Notes under the pieces: model-generated
The model's database searches: none
Seen by the model: only the letters and a program-made list of their open reading frames with translations
Told to the model about the DNA's origin: nothing
Source: Steromphala cineraria
Lineage: Eukaryota > Mollusca > Gastropoda > Trochida > Trochidae
DNA: 64,000 nucleotides
Assembly: GCA_916613615.1 (NCBI GenBank)
Contig: OU744730.1
Location: 20,958,406-21,022,405, forward strand
Direction of reading: 5' to 3'
Shown: positions 51,301 through 60,845 of the stretch, piece after piece
Layout of the letters: every line of letters starts with the position of its first letter
How positions within the stretch are numbered: position 1 is the first letter of the stretch
Made by a program: the position numbers and the translations under genes

Positions 51301-53677
51301 CCATCCAGGACCACATCTTCACCAAGAAGCATATAGACAACGTGAAGGCTTTCATCCAGTCGCAGTCAGACGCAGAACGTGAGATGTCGGATCCAACGGG
51401 CATGTCAACCATCCTGAGACAGCAGAGAGAGATGGACCGTGTGAGGAAAGCGTGGGACGATGCATCAACGAGCACTCCACATCTGGCTCAGCTGCAGGCC
51501 ATGGGGATGAATGCGCTTGGACTTCCAGCCGGGGCTGGAGGTGGGTACTATACTGTACTTACAGACTAGACATTCCTGGGGGGAGATAAATTTGAAGGCT
51601 TCAACACTGGTTGCATCAATTTACATTTGGCTGTTATCTCAACATTAATTTTAGCGACTAACCCCCACTTTTCTTTTATCTGGGCACAATCTGCACATTA
51701 AAGATGTCATATCAATCAGCACAGTAACAATTGATAACTAGATCATTTCGATTAGTATTTGATGAAAATTATTTAAATTCAAAAAGAAGAACTTCAAGAT
51801 GATTTTGAGGAATTGTGACAAAGAATATTTTAGAAGAGATTTACTGACAAGTGACTGTTTTCTCAGGTAATGGGCCATCACTAGGTGTGAGTCCTGGACA
51901 CTCAGAGGAACACAGAAGTCGTCACAAGTCGAGCAGCAGTCGTCACAGTGAGGCCAGTGAACAGCGGGAGAAGAAGGAGAGCAGCAAGCCATCGTCATCC
52001 AGTGAGTCATCTCAACATGTCTTATTATGTGATCAGGCTGTGAGGGTATACATGCAAGAACTAAAGGAATTGCACAAGCACATATAGTAATGAATGTTAA
52101 CAGTTAATCTTCAACATTTCCATGTCATCTCATCATAGATTCTCCTCTAACTTAGCTAAAAAGTGTTTTGTGCTTTCAAATATAGTGATATTTGCACTAG
52201 TGGACATATGATATTTGTGACACGGGATATGTTTTATCTTATGGATATGTAATGATATTAAAGAAACTTTATGAATTATTTCAGCTCAGAAAACAGTGTT
52301 TACTATTTGTGTCGGATGTTTTATCTATTTGATTCTTTATCATAAATAACTACATGTATATGTGTCAAAATGTTGTGTTGAGTGTTATTGCAGAGATTCA
52401 TTACCTCTAAAGATTCAACTAAATTTAATTCATTTCTAATGTTTACTTGCTTCTTGTTGCAGGACCCAGCAGCTCTTCCAAGTCTCAGCAACAGCAGCAG
52501 CAAGATGCAAACGCCTCCGCAGAAATGGCTCTGAATGCGCAGATGATGTCGGCACTTGGTGGGTTCCTGCCAGGAATGGATCCCTCGTTCCTCCCGTACA
52601 TGTACCCTGGTCTGCCGGGATACTTTCCAGGAATGGGAATGCCTCTTCTCCAGCCAGGACTTATACCAGGTAGGTTGGTTATGGTGCTTGATGGATATAG
52701 TGGTTCATATTGTGCAATGTGAATAGTACATAGTAATTTATTGATTCTTACCTTAGATGATTTACATTTTATTGGGCAAAAAAATTAAATTGGCAAATAA
52801 TGAGAAATTTGATGGATGGATGATGTTTATTTAGAGAGTGCTTGAATGGTCTGCTATGAAATAGGCTGATCATTGATAAAGGGAGATAACTGTTTTACAT
52901 AATGTTATTCATGCAACTGTTTCAAAAGGTAAGCATATCTTATCTTAAATTTTGGTTTTGACAATTGACATATCATGTTTAATTATGTTTCTATTATTAC
53001 AAAAACAATTAAATTAAAAAAAATGATTGAAATAAGAAACTTGTCACTGAAAATTTGGAAAAAGATTTCTTCGAATAACAAATGTTTTCTTCCTCTTTGT
53101 AGGAGCGGAGCACATGATGGCATATGACCCACTCAGTTTTGGGACGCCACTGCCGCTGCTTCAGATCCCACAGGATGCCATCAAGACTGTGGGAGACATG
53201 CTCGCCGACCCTAAATCTACTCTGGCTGCTTACACTCAGGATTGCAAAAGTGTCTCGGATCTCAAGCCACAGCTGAGCAGCTTGGACTACAGCTGCGCAT
53301 CTGAAAGTTCTGTAGACGTGGGATACATCTGCAAGAAGTGTCAGATGGTCTACCCAGCGAAGGAAGCGTGCGTCTCCCACCAGCGGGCCATGTGTTTTGC
53401 AGGTGCCAAGGTTTCTGAGAATATGAAACCAATGTTGAAGCTTGAACAGAAGCAATATGACTGTCGTGCTTGTGGCGAGAGATTCTCGACTGTATACGAG
53501 TTCAAACTGCATTGTCAGATGGAGGTGCATAAGGTGAAGGCCACCAAACTATACCAAAGGAAGTCGGAGAGCTCGGCCTCCACCTCAGGAAATACGCCCG
53601 GCAAATTCAGACACACTTCTTCTGAGGCTGCCTTGGAGGGCATGGAACCCAAATCTAAGAAACCAAAGATAGAGTGA
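18316..53677 (+). CDS. ZFHX3/4: Zinc finger homeobox protein 3/4 (ATBF1/zfh-2 family), whole gene
   Basis: Seven exons join in one frame: 18316-21379, 42380-42544, 45638-46033, 46192-51540, 51867-52001, 52463-52669 and 53103-53677. All introns are GT-AG and phase 1. The predicted protein is 3,296 aa. From memory, vertebrate ZFHX3/4 are about 3,600-3,700 aa and fly zfh-2 about 3,000. Reading in order, there are ten C2H2-type fingers in exon 1, two in exon 3, thirteen finger-like motifs and four homeodomains (about residues 2081, 2268, 2523 and 2822) in exon 4, and two terminal fingers in the last exon. The helix-3 segment KHWFRNTLFKERQ of homeodomain 1 is a hallmark of this family. Four homeodomains match the vertebrate layout better than the three of fly zfh-2. 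By family, it is a nuclear DNA-binding regulator of neuronal and developmental transcription. PVNLS (785) and PLDLS (2745) predict CtBP binding. The chosen start at 18316 has a good context (gccATGg). Whether it is ZFHX3- or ZFHX4-like is probably meaningless, since invertebrates usually have one copy. Confidence 0.95.
27084..27350 (+). repeat. Diverged tandem duplication in ZFHX intron 1
   Basis: The 19-mer tctaatcaaataattcccc occurs exactly at 27084 and 27228 (period 144). The stretches that follow align loosely (cag..agcc, tacgtcatacaca versus tacatcacatacaca, then cccttg...tcaaag...agcccc). Confidence 0.6.
28070..28460. promoter_or_regulatory. Candidate conserved regulatory block
   Basis: Balanced composition between C-rich and AT-rich flanks, with homeobox-type cores (ctgttaattcagc, ctgattaattttggggtc) and no coding potential. 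It looks like a conserved intronic enhancer; conservation cannot be tested here. Confidence 0.25.
29275..29298 (+). repeat. (GTTT)n microsatellite
   Basis: Five consecutive gttt units with a partial sixth. Confidence 0.9.
34411..35140 (+). repeat. Tandem repeat, about 121-148 bp unit
   Basis: Units start at cccatcac in 34411, 34532 and about 34680, with a diverged fourth near 34825 and decayed remains to about 35140. Shared pieces are 'acaacatgctggactt', 'gtaaggatttacctaccta' and 'gagtataccttttgtat'. The second spacing is longer because of a local 'tctatctgatt' expansion. Confidence 0.85.
38244..38256 (-). promoter_or_regulatory. DR1 nuclear receptor motif candidate
   Basis: TGACCCTTGACCC reads on the minus strand as two GGGTCA half-sites with one spacer, a DR1 arrangement used by RXR/HNF4/COUP-TF-type receptors. 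A related TTGGACCTTAG follows. Confidence 0.3.
40542..40554 (+). promoter_or_regulatory. Perfect DR1 nuclear receptor motif
   Basis: AGGTCAAAGGTCA is an exact DR1 (two AGGTCA with one spacer), extended by AAG. It lies at the edge of a balanced-composition intronic block (40560-41420). Occupancy is inferred only. Confidence 0.4.
40560..41420. promoter_or_regulatory. Candidate conserved regulatory block in intron 1
   Basis: Non-repetitive DNA with homeobox cores (cataattggtgtaattaaag, caaattaatctgccg, ctactaattacgac) and no credible reading frame, next to a perfect DR1. This is the strongest enhancer-like block in the intron by eye. Confidence 0.3.
42380..42544 (+). CDS. ZFHX3/4: ZFHX coding exon 2 (residues 1022-1076), Ser/Thr-rich linker
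   Basis: 165 nt (55 codons) between acceptor ttacttgcag and donor aat|agtaagt-type site (gtaagt at 42545), phase 1 at both ends. It encodes an acidic start (DGERDLSERAPTGDD) followed by a run of Ser and Thr, with no finger. Because it is symmetrical and codes only for a linker, skipping it would keep the frame. Confidence 0.85.
42545..45637 (+). other. ZFHX intron 2, non-coding
   Basis: 3.1 kb intron with donor gtaagt at 42545 and acceptor tttcctcag ending at 45637. Mostly AT-rich, it holds one foldback MITE (44946-45057) and a moderately complex block at about 43330-43700 that is compositionally like a conserved element. No exon is recognised. Confidence 0.7.
44946..45057. mobile_element. 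Foldback MITE (tcacaaagc ... gctttgtga)
   Basis: Arms cagggtctcatttcacaaag and gctttgtgaaagggggcctg are imperfect inverted repeats around an interior rich in 'ccttaag' and its complement. Similar short foldback repeats are common in marine invertebrate genomes, as I recall. Confidence 0.65.
45638..46033 (+). CDS. ZFHX3/4: ZFHX coding exon 3 (residues 1077-1208), two zinc fingers
   Basis: 396 nt, phase 1 at both ends; donor gaag|gtactt. It begins with a (gcatca)-type repeat encoding alternating Ser and Ala, then two C2H2 fingers starting at Cys1099 (MCPFCTYSSSSEVTLQAH) and Cys1127 (LCPLCQDEFKVKSKLERH). The tail is acidic, with repeated MEI(D/E) motifs and a Leu-rich piece. The hexanucleotide repeat sits directly against the splice acceptor, so several in-frame AG dinucleotides follow the main one. 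Confidence 0.92.
46034..46191 (+). other. ZFHX intron 3 (short)
   Basis: 158 nt intron with donor gtactt at 46034 and acceptor gtctgtttcag ending at 46191. Translation would read through for 14 codons before a stop if the intron were retained. Nothing else is seen. Confidence 0.85.
46192..51540 (+). CDS. ZFHX3/4: ZFHX coding exon 4 (residues 1209-2991), fingers and four homeodomains
   Basis: A single 5,349 nt exon, phase 1-1, from acceptor ctgtttcag to donor ggag|gtgggt. Finger-type motifs start near Cys1227, 1263, 1304, 1332, 1498, 1542, 1610, 1796 and 1919. Homeodomain 1 spans about 2081-2140 (WFRN in helix 3), homeodomain 2 about 2268-2328 (WFQN), homeodomain 3 about 2523-2583 (WFQNTRARERK) and homeodomain 4 about 2822-2882 (WFQNARAKEKK). 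Fingers are interleaved at 2351, 2441, 2593 and 2900. Also visible are a proline run near 2000, a SUMO-type site IKSE (2168) before an acidic patch, an 11-Ala run (2491-2501), Gln-rich stretches and the CtBP motif PLDLS (2745). A huge exon carrying all homeodomains is typical of this family. Confidence 0.96.
51867..52001 (+). CDS. ZFHX3/4: ZFHX coding exon 5 (residues 2992-3036), Ser/His/Lys-rich linker
   Basis: 135 nt between acceptor ttttctcag and donor tcca|gtgagt, phase 1-1. It encodes a low-complexity linker rich in Ser, His, Arg, Lys and Glu, with no finger. It is in frame with both neighbours: the split Gly codon g|gt at the 5' junction restores the preceding Gly run. The exon is symmetrical, so it could be skipped without a frameshift. 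Confidence 0.85.
52463..52669 (+). CDS. ZFHX3/4: ZFHX coding exon 6 (residues 3037-3105), Ser/Gln and Pro/Gly/Met-rich
   Basis: 207 nt, phase 1-1; acceptor tgttgcag and donor ccag|gtaggt. It encodes a Ser run, six glutamines and then a hydrophobic Pro/Gly/Met-rich stretch (FLPGMDPSFLPYMYPGLPGY). Similar Pro/Met-rich stretches occur in vertebrate ZFHX C-termini. No finger is present. Confidence 0.87.
53103..53677 (+). CDS. ZFHX3/4: ZFHX last coding exon (residues 3106-3296), two C-terminal fingers
   Basis: Acceptor ctctttgtag ends at 53102 and the stop TGA is at 53675-53677. It encodes a helical segment (IPQDAIKTVGDMLADPKS), then a C2HC-type finger from Cys3182 and a C2H2 finger from Cys3226. 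A Ser-rich basic tail follows, ending in PKSKKPKIE, which could act as a terminal nuclear localisation signal. Terminal fingers after the last homeodomain are part of the family's layout. Confidence 0.93.
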
Positions 53678-54208
53678 GTGACTAGGCTGATGAACTGAAC
53701 TGATTGTGCGGCGCTGTGTGACAGTATTGACCAAGGACGCTTGAGGACGTCCTCTGACTGATCCCGCAGAGGGAGGACTGTTTTGTCAACTATTCCATGT
53801 TTTAGGAAATTGTACTCATACATATCTTTTTTGCTCACGTGAGCAGTTGATGTAATTCTTCCATTTTGTATTGTTGTTGTTACACTGCTATTTAGGCCAG
53901 CCATATTTAATATGGGCTTGCAGCATGGTTTTTTGGCAATGAACCACATTCTATGATTTGTTGTAGTTGATACTTTTTTGTGAAGAGAAATGATAGTCAG
54001 CCTCCTAGAGGTGATGTATTTAGTTTAGTTGATCTAGTTCATTCAAAATGTAAGGATTTACTTGACATATTATAGTATATTTGTTGATACTTGATTCTGT
54101 GTGGGTTGTGTGGTAGTGTTCGAGGGACTAGCATAGCATTTGATCGACTACTCCACCAGAAACTTCTTCCATGGTGCCATGAGCTGGTGGTGGTATGACT
54201 GACATGTT

Positions 54209-54370
54209 AACAAGGTCAAGGTCCTGACCTTGCAATATTGAAATGACAAACGATGACCTTGACACATTTTTGACCTTGCTGTGTTCGTAGCTCTCAATGT
54301 GATTCAGATTATTGTTTTGTCAAGGTCATTGACTGAGTGTTCAAGGTGACATTTATTGAAGGTCAAGGTT
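54209..54370. promoter_or_regulatory. Cluster of AAGGTCA nuclear-receptor half-sites in 3' UTR
   Basis: At least six CAAGGTCA or TGACCTTG copies or close variants occur in about 160 bp, including caaggtcaaggtcctgacct near 54211, plus tgaccttgac, ttgaccttg, tcaaggtcattg and gaaggtcaaggtt. TCAAGGTCA is the monomer site of FTZ-F1/ERR-type receptors. It could equally be a degenerate short repeat. Confidence 0.35.
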
Positions 54371-54982
54371 ATATGGGCTTGAAAGATTGAATTTATGACT
54401 TTGTAAATTTGCATTGCCATGTATTATTTTTACATATTGAAGCATGTACGTGTTGGTTGTCTAATGCGACGGCTATTGTTTGTCCTGTTATTGGACTCTG
54501 CGCATCTACATGACATGTCGGGTGTTTATGTATCCATTCAAATGTTGTCCTTTCATTATTCCGGCTCCTCGCAGGTTCGTGTCAACCCTGTGTGGAGTTC
54601 TGCCTTCCACCATTTCCAAGAATTAAGTGTGTTCTGATTGGTTCATAGACCTGGAAATGGCGGGAGATAGATGGATGTTATAAAACGTTTCTCCGTGAGC
54701 ATGCAGTTGAATTTGTCCATCGTGACGTATCTGTGTTACCCCGGGCAACGCTCTGGAGATAGTATTATTTGTTCTGTGACAATTGTGATGATGGTTTTTT
54801 GTTCCTCCGTTTATAAAGAGTTATGAGGGATAGTTCATTGTGGTGAAATGTGGAATAATCAGTGCTCCCCTAGAAAAATGAAACAGGGTCCTATTTCAGT
54901 TTATTATTACATCTCTTTTATGACAGGGTTTCCTATGTTCTCATTAACACCTTGTAATCAGCTTAATTAATTATATATACAC

Positions 54983-54999
54983 ATATATATATATATATG
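54983..54999. repeat. (TA)n microsatellite
   Basis: About eight alternating AT units in the 3' UTR. Confidence 0.85.
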
Positions 55000-55339
55000 A
55001 TCATCCTCGGCAACTCATTTTGCAGCTATAATATAAAAGTTCTTTACTTAATATTTGTCATACCTTACCATATGTAGTCACATAGCGAGGTAGTGTATAG
55101 GATGGAGAGGCAATCATCCATAAAATGCTCAGTTGAATTGAAAATAGTTCATATCAAGTTTAGTTTTATTTTAGTTTATTTTCCAGCATTTTTGGATCAT
55201 TGTTTCTGTTGCTTTTTGGTATGTGTTAAAATATTAAGTTTCACGATTGCAGATTTTCATTTTAAATGTTTTGCCAACAAATAACTCTACTACGATCAGC
55301 TGAGGGCTGTTTATTTTTGTACGTTTTGAAAGGGAAGAA

Positions 55340-55345
55340 AATAAA
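55340..55345 (+). terminator. Proximal poly(A) signal candidate
   Basis: AATAAA about 1.66 kb after the stop. The downstream T/GT element is weak, so this is only a candidate for a shorter transcript. Confidence 0.25.
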
Positions 55346-55587
55346 ATTGCAACCCCTGACTGAATTTGGTGCATATAAGCAAAAAATAACATCCAGATCA
55401 TAAACATATTCACTACATATTTGTACAAGCGCAACTAGATTAGCACATTATTTTATATTATTTTTTGTAGCATATATATGCTAAAGTTGCATTTATCATA
55501 ATTTGTACATACTGTTTAGACCCATCCATAGATAGATCTCAACTGATGAAAGTTACGAAGGAAATCCTTGAAGATGTGTTCACATAA

Positions 55588-55593
55588 AATAAA
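55588..55593 (+). terminator. Alternative poly(A) signal candidate
   Basis: AATAAA within cataaaataaaatgg, about 1.9 kb after the stop, followed by a gttgtttt stretch some 80 nt on. Weak candidate. Confidence 0.2.
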
Positions 55594-56962
55594 ATGGCCA
55601 GGAATTGTTCGACTCGTATATGTTAAAAGAAACAAATTTTGGACTCATAATCTCAGAAAGATTTATGAAAATTGTTGTTTTAGAACAATTTATTTTGTGC
55701 ATTTTCTCCTATGGTCTGACTGGCTTTATCCAAATATGGAATGTGATTTTTGAGAAAAATGTTTGTGCATCTTGTTGATGAAACAATTAAGTGCTCTGTA
55801 GATTTCAGTTGATAGATTCTTGTTATATAGATAAATGTTAAAGTTATGTATATTATGTTATTGTTTACTTTGGACCAATTTTGGAGAGCTTTGCCGGCTC
55901 TCCATAGTACAGAACTAGCTTTAATGTTTAAAGTTATATACTATGGCCAGTTTTACAAATAATTGTTTCACAGAGTGAAATATATTGAAGGGTGACTTTC
56001 TCCACAAAGTTGAAATGTGCATTTAATTTTAAGGTTGGAAAAGTGTTTTAGTTTGTTAAGCTTGCCATGGTATTTTTCTTTAAATTGAACTTTGGTTGTT
56101 ATTAATTCAAATTTGCCCCAAATAACTACTTGTTGATGAATATTTTAATCAACGAAACTGTTTTCTTCCAATTTTATAGGTTGAGCTATAATGAATTATA
56201 TTTTTGATTATATTATTTGAGAATATTTGTTTTTTTGGCCTTCGTATAAATGTTAAAGATAAACAAACCAAAGTATATCATCTTTATTTTAGTTGTCATT
56301 ATGAAATACTTTATTTTCATTTCTAGAACAGTGCCCATGTAAACAGAAAAAAATTTGCATATTTACATAAAGAAATATGATATGAATAATTTAGATCTGT
56401 GTGAACTTGTTTGTATTCTTAGTTGTTATGTCTTCTATGAGAAGCAAAGAAAGTATTTGCATATTATTCTTAACTTTGCCATATTGCGAAAAAAAAGAGA
56501 GAAAAATGGCAATGTCTTGGCCATGACCTTATATCAGTATAAAAGTAAGTTACAGGCTCTCTCTGTCTTTGGACCCAACTCTACTCCTACAAGTACAGTT
56601 GGTGACTAAAGAAAGTATACATGATAGTGTCTCTGTTTCATATTGTGGAACTGTGTATTTTGCTATTAGCTAGGCATCCAGAGAGAGCCTTGTAACCTAC
56701 CTACTTCCTCATCTAGGATGTCTTGTGTACACACTGCAAACAAAGTCTTGTTTGTCGTGGTCTACATTTTACTTCAGGGAACTGTATCCATATGTTAATG
56801 TCTGCAGACCAACTGTCCCTGTTTCAAGGTGTTTTGATGGCGCAATTTGCTGTTCTAGGCCTAGAAAACTATTTTACTACAGTGGTCCTATTTTTGGTAC
56901 TGTTGAGTCTTTTAGACCTTTTTTCAACGAGATATATGTAGTCTGCTTCGCAATATACAAAC

Positions 56963-56968
56963 AAATAA
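56963..56968 (+). terminator. Distal poly(A) signal AATAAA
   Basis: AATAAA is followed 20-45 nt later by a T- and GT-rich stretch (ttttgttttgttgtgtg), the usual downstream element. This is the best-formed signal after the ZFHX stop. Confidence 0.5.
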
Positions 56969-57036
56969 AAACATATGATCAGTATATATCTTTTGTTTTG
57001 TTGTGTGTTATCACTGTTATTGTATCATAAATACAG

Positions 57037-57174
57037 ATTATTACCCGAGGAATTGTGTCATATGAATTTATGAAACCAGTGTAAATTTTTTTATTACCCG
57101 AGCGAAAGTGAGGGTTATGCACAAATTTGCACGAGTTTAGTTAAAGTCATATGCCACATTTCCGAGGGTGATTA
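57037..57174. mobile_element. Foldback element (ttacccgag ... ctcgg/ctcaccctcgg)
   Basis: Imperfect inverted arms of about 50 bp share 'ccgagg.a.tgtg.catatga' and its complement. The centre contains tattacccgagcgaaagtga. It begins just after the distal poly(A) site of ZFHX. Confidence 0.55.
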
Positions 57175-57544
57175 CTTGTTTATTACGGATTACGGATTCT
57201 ATTCTATTACCGGTAGAAATATCCAGAAAACGGCCTGCTTCCCTTGCGACGACCAGCAACAGTGACGTTCATATACGGGTAGTCGCATTAAAACAATGAT
57301 AAGCAATATGTGCACATGTGCTCATATTGAAAATATGTCACTACTTATTTCTAACCCTAAAGGTAAAAAGTTTCATTACAGTGCTTAGTCAAATATAGTT
57401 GCAGTGAAGGAAGTGCATTATCCTGGATAGAAGATTTAATCGCAAAATTATCTCAATTCTGAAAGTAGTAGGCTGTAACCATTGAAGATCTTCAATTTGC
57501 ATCAAGCTTCTTTAAAAAATATGCAATAATATATTCTATAACAA

Positions 57545-57608
57545 CACCGCTGCTGATTGCTGAAATATTGCCCAAGCGGTGTAAAACATTAAATTGCTCA
57601 CTCACTCA
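57545..57608 (+). mobile_element. SINE-like 3' end with cactcactca tail
   Basis: 'tgctgaaatattgcccaagc' is followed by 'ggtgtaaaacattaaa' and ends in a (cact)n-like tail. From memory this matches SINE-type repeats abundant in gastropods; it is the main clue to the organism. The 5' part is missing or unrecognisable. Confidence 0.5.
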
Positions 57609-57968
57609 TTGCATAACAACTACCACACTCATAAATGATTTTAGAACTTGTATTAATGTGCATGCATGATAGCAAGATTATCTTGCATCATAAGAAGCAG
57701 AACCTAATATATTGGAGGATATATAATTGCATTCTAATGAAGACTCATTTTATTACAGTAACTCTTATCTTAATAACCCTGCTGCTTCGTAAAGGATCAA
57801 GCTGACATTTACAGTGGGGAAATATAGCATGTTTCGAATACTGCCACCTTCTTCGTCAGACCAGGTCGTTTGGTGATAGCTCTGAACAAAAACAGAGATT
57901 TTATCCCTTTCTTTATCAAAAACGTTTGTTTGGTCCCAACTGTGGATCCGCATGCATCTATCCCAACC

Positions 57969-58326
57969 CATTCTCTCCCCCAAAAGGCAGATCAAGTCAT
58001 GAAATGATGATACAGCCTCTGTTCTAACTCCCCGAAATCAGTGGGTTCCAGCAGTTTCCCCTGGCGGGAAAAAAATGCACCACAAGCAATTTGAATTTCT
58101 TTATCAAATGACCACGTTTCTCGCATGGAAAGGACGGTTTATATCACAATGCTTTGCCATGATTCAGTAGCCAAAATGATGATTTTAGAACAGCGTCGCT
58201 GATTGTTCAACTAACTTTGATTGCTTCCAACCAGGCATCTCCCATTTTATCCCACAAATTCGGCGTAATAGAACAGAGGCTGTATCAACATTTCATGCCT
58301 TGATCTGCCTTTGTAGGGAGAGAATG
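57969..58326. mobile_element. 358 bp foldback element with 58 bp arms
   Basis: 57969-58026 and 58269-58326 are near-identical inverted arms (shared pieces include 'aaaggcagatcaag' and 'tgatacagcctctgttcta'). About 240 bp lies between them, without a recognisable coding frame. Confidence 0.75.
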
Positions 58327-58779
58327 ATTCCAACCAGGCCTCTTCTAAATAAGATCGTCCTGCGCAACCTGAAACATAAGAAAAGTGTTCAACATTCACT
58401 TGTTTGCCAGCAGAAGTTTTACAATTCCGAGTAAACTACACGATACCTTACAGTAGTACTGAAAATACAAGCCCTGATAGATGTAAAGCAAACAAAATGC
58501 TTCGATTCGTCTTGAGCCTCACAGGCATTAAGACAAAAAGTATATAAATGTTTCTGGTCTTGAAACGTTGAAGAACATATATACGCATATAGAAGAGAGT
58601 TTTCAAGAGAACATCCTTTAACAAACAGAAATCTATGTTAAAGATTGTGTTCAGAAGAATAAACAACATGATCGAAGCAGGTATGCATACTTTACTGAAG
58701 ATATCCTGCAAGACCGGGCAGACCTTTAGAAAACATGATTATAACTTGTTTGAGAGACATTTCAGAAGTTGGAAAAAAT

Positions 58780-58960
58780 CAAGAAGGCGAGGGATTTACG
58801 GGATAATTAACTTCTCTATTGTAAAAAGTAGCGACGTTTCGGTATAGATCCATATACAATTTCCAAGCAATTTGACAAAATTGCTTTAAAACAGTATAAG
58901 GAAACATCGCTACTTTCTACAATAAAGAAGTTCGTCATCCATAAATTCCTTGCCTTCTTA
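58780..58960. mobile_element. 181 bp foldback element
   Basis: Arms at about 58780-58842 and 58898-58960 are inverted copies (agaaggcgagggattta versus agaaggcaaggaattta; aaagtagcgacgtttc versus aaagtagcgatgtttc). A second small hairpin, gcaatttgacaaaattgc, lies at the centre. Confidence 0.75.
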
Positions 58961-60588
58961 GTATGCAATCATGTATATTAAACAAAGCCTACCTCTGCAT
59001 ATATACAAAACTACATAATGACTCTCTCGGACTTGAATCGATGGGTCAGTGCGCATTGTTATATAACCAAAGAAGACTCTCTTAAATGCATTCTTTTACA
59101 GTTACGTTGTTTTTTAAATTTTATATTTTAAATTTTCACTGATAATTGTACATTAATGCTAAATTTATCATTTTGATAGTGTCAAAAACATAACACAAAC
59201 CAATCATCCATAGTCATAGAACAACTCATAAATATGTACATATAGTCCATTTGCGGCCTTTTTTGTATGAACATCTTTAATTAATTTTATGTAAGAAAAG
59301 GTTATCGCATTGCTGAACTTTACATTATATATTTGATTTATTTACTTTAGATACGTTATCTGTCTATTGGAACCATTTTGTTCATTTTCCTGACACCACC
59401 TAATATCCCCCTCAGAACGTGCTACTACCCCTTTAAAATGGTCCCGTTCTTTTGTTCATTTGGTAAAAACCCAAGTAAGTAAAATTTATAAAAGTTTAAA
59501 CTTACATTTTTCTAAAAAAATGTAATTTTCCCTTGTAAATTAACTACATTTTGTTCTGAAAGTTCTTCAATTATCCAGCAATTATCATAACTGGTATATA
59601 AACTTCACATAACAATTGTAATTCAGTACATACAGCTGCCAAGTACGCCTATATGTCGATGTTTAATTACAATGTCAATTTGATAAATAAAACTACCCTC
59701 GTATGCAATTACTGTTTATAAATGTTAATGCATTGATTGTTTTGTACTTGAAGATAAGTAGAACACTATAGTCATTAATTTGTATTTAAAAGGCATTAAA
59801 ATAAAAAGGAACATAGTGGAACGAGGTCCTTATAATAAAGGCAATAAAGAAAATATCATCCCTTCTGTAAGTCATTTTACCAATTTAAATGTCTTAAAGG
59901 AAATTAAATACATATTGATACAATTGTTGGTAATTTCAGCGATGAAAGGAAATCGTTATCCATCTAAAAGACATTTTAAAGATTTAAAGACATTATAAGA
60001 TATATAGGAAACGACTTATTTATATTACCGAGAATAATGATTTGTCTTTCAATCTTCTTAATTTATATGTTTACGTTTTTTTAAAAATGTTGTTCTTATT
60101 CAAATTTATTTTAAAGTCATTTGCTCGCTTACAAAATCATGAAGATTTACTAATTTCTACCGTGATCAATAGAATCCGGGTTTTTCTTTTTTTTTCAACT
60201 TTGATTTTCAAATCAGGATTCTGAACTTTAGCTGCTCAAATTACGACAAGGGTTACACTTGAAGTGAATGAATGAGTAAATACCCCTAGAGTGAGCTTTA
60301 AAGGGGCATTAGCACGAATATAAGGTGATGTCAGGAAATTAAAGGTTCTAATTGAAAGACAACAATGTATTTACCTTAATGAAATTGTAATAAAACAAAT
60401 ATACCAGGTAAAGTTCAGCCATGCGATTGCCTTTTCTTACACAAAATAAATTAAAGGTCCGCCAATTAACTCTATGTGAATCTTTATAGTTTGTTCTCTG
60501 AATACGGTTGATTGGTTTGTGTAATGGGATTTTTGACAATATCAAAATAACACATGTACCATTACAGATAAATTATATAGATTATAAT

Positions 60589-60718
60589 AGATTTTACAGA
60601 GAAATAACAACAGTTTTTTACCCAATGTCACTTCAACAGATTTACGGCATCACTTCTGGCATGCAGTTTGGTGAAGTGACCAGGGGTAAAAAGCTGTTGT
60701 TTTTTCTCTGTAAAATCT
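60589..60718. mobile_element. 130 bp hairpin-forming inverted repeat
   Basis: Arms of about 49 bp differ at only a few bases (agattttacagagaaataac versus agattttacagagaaaaaac), with a loop of about 32 bp. It lies just before a LINE 3' end. Confidence 0.75.
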
Positions 60719-60845
60719 CAATTAACTGATCAACAGGGTGAAACATAAATGATGTATTTGTTATGCTCTTTACATGTTCTTTTGATGAAAGTTTTGTTAA
60801 TTTGATCTATACCGCATATTTAATGGTGCTAAATTAAGGACATTT

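Larger units (their letters stand above)
53678..56990 (+). other. ZFHX 3' UTR (extent inferred)
   Basis: No further coding frame is convincing after the stop at 53677. The stretch is AT-rich, with a TA dinucleotide run at 54983-54999 and a receptor-motif cluster at 54209-54370. The distal end is set by the AATAAA at 56963 followed by a T/GT-rich stretch, after which repeats begin at 57037. A UTR of about 3.3 kb is plausible for a regulator of this type, but transcript data would be needed to fix its end. Confidence 0.5.

Noticed and set aside
46440..51475. Many open frames of 60-140 codons in other frames and on the minus strand over the large ZFHX exon
   Set aside because: They are shadows of a long, GC-richer coding exon and contain no independent domains or start contexts.
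57545..57608. Possible tRNA gene near the cactcactca repeat
   Set aside because: No A box, B box or cloverleaf can be drawn; it is better read as a SINE-like 3' end.
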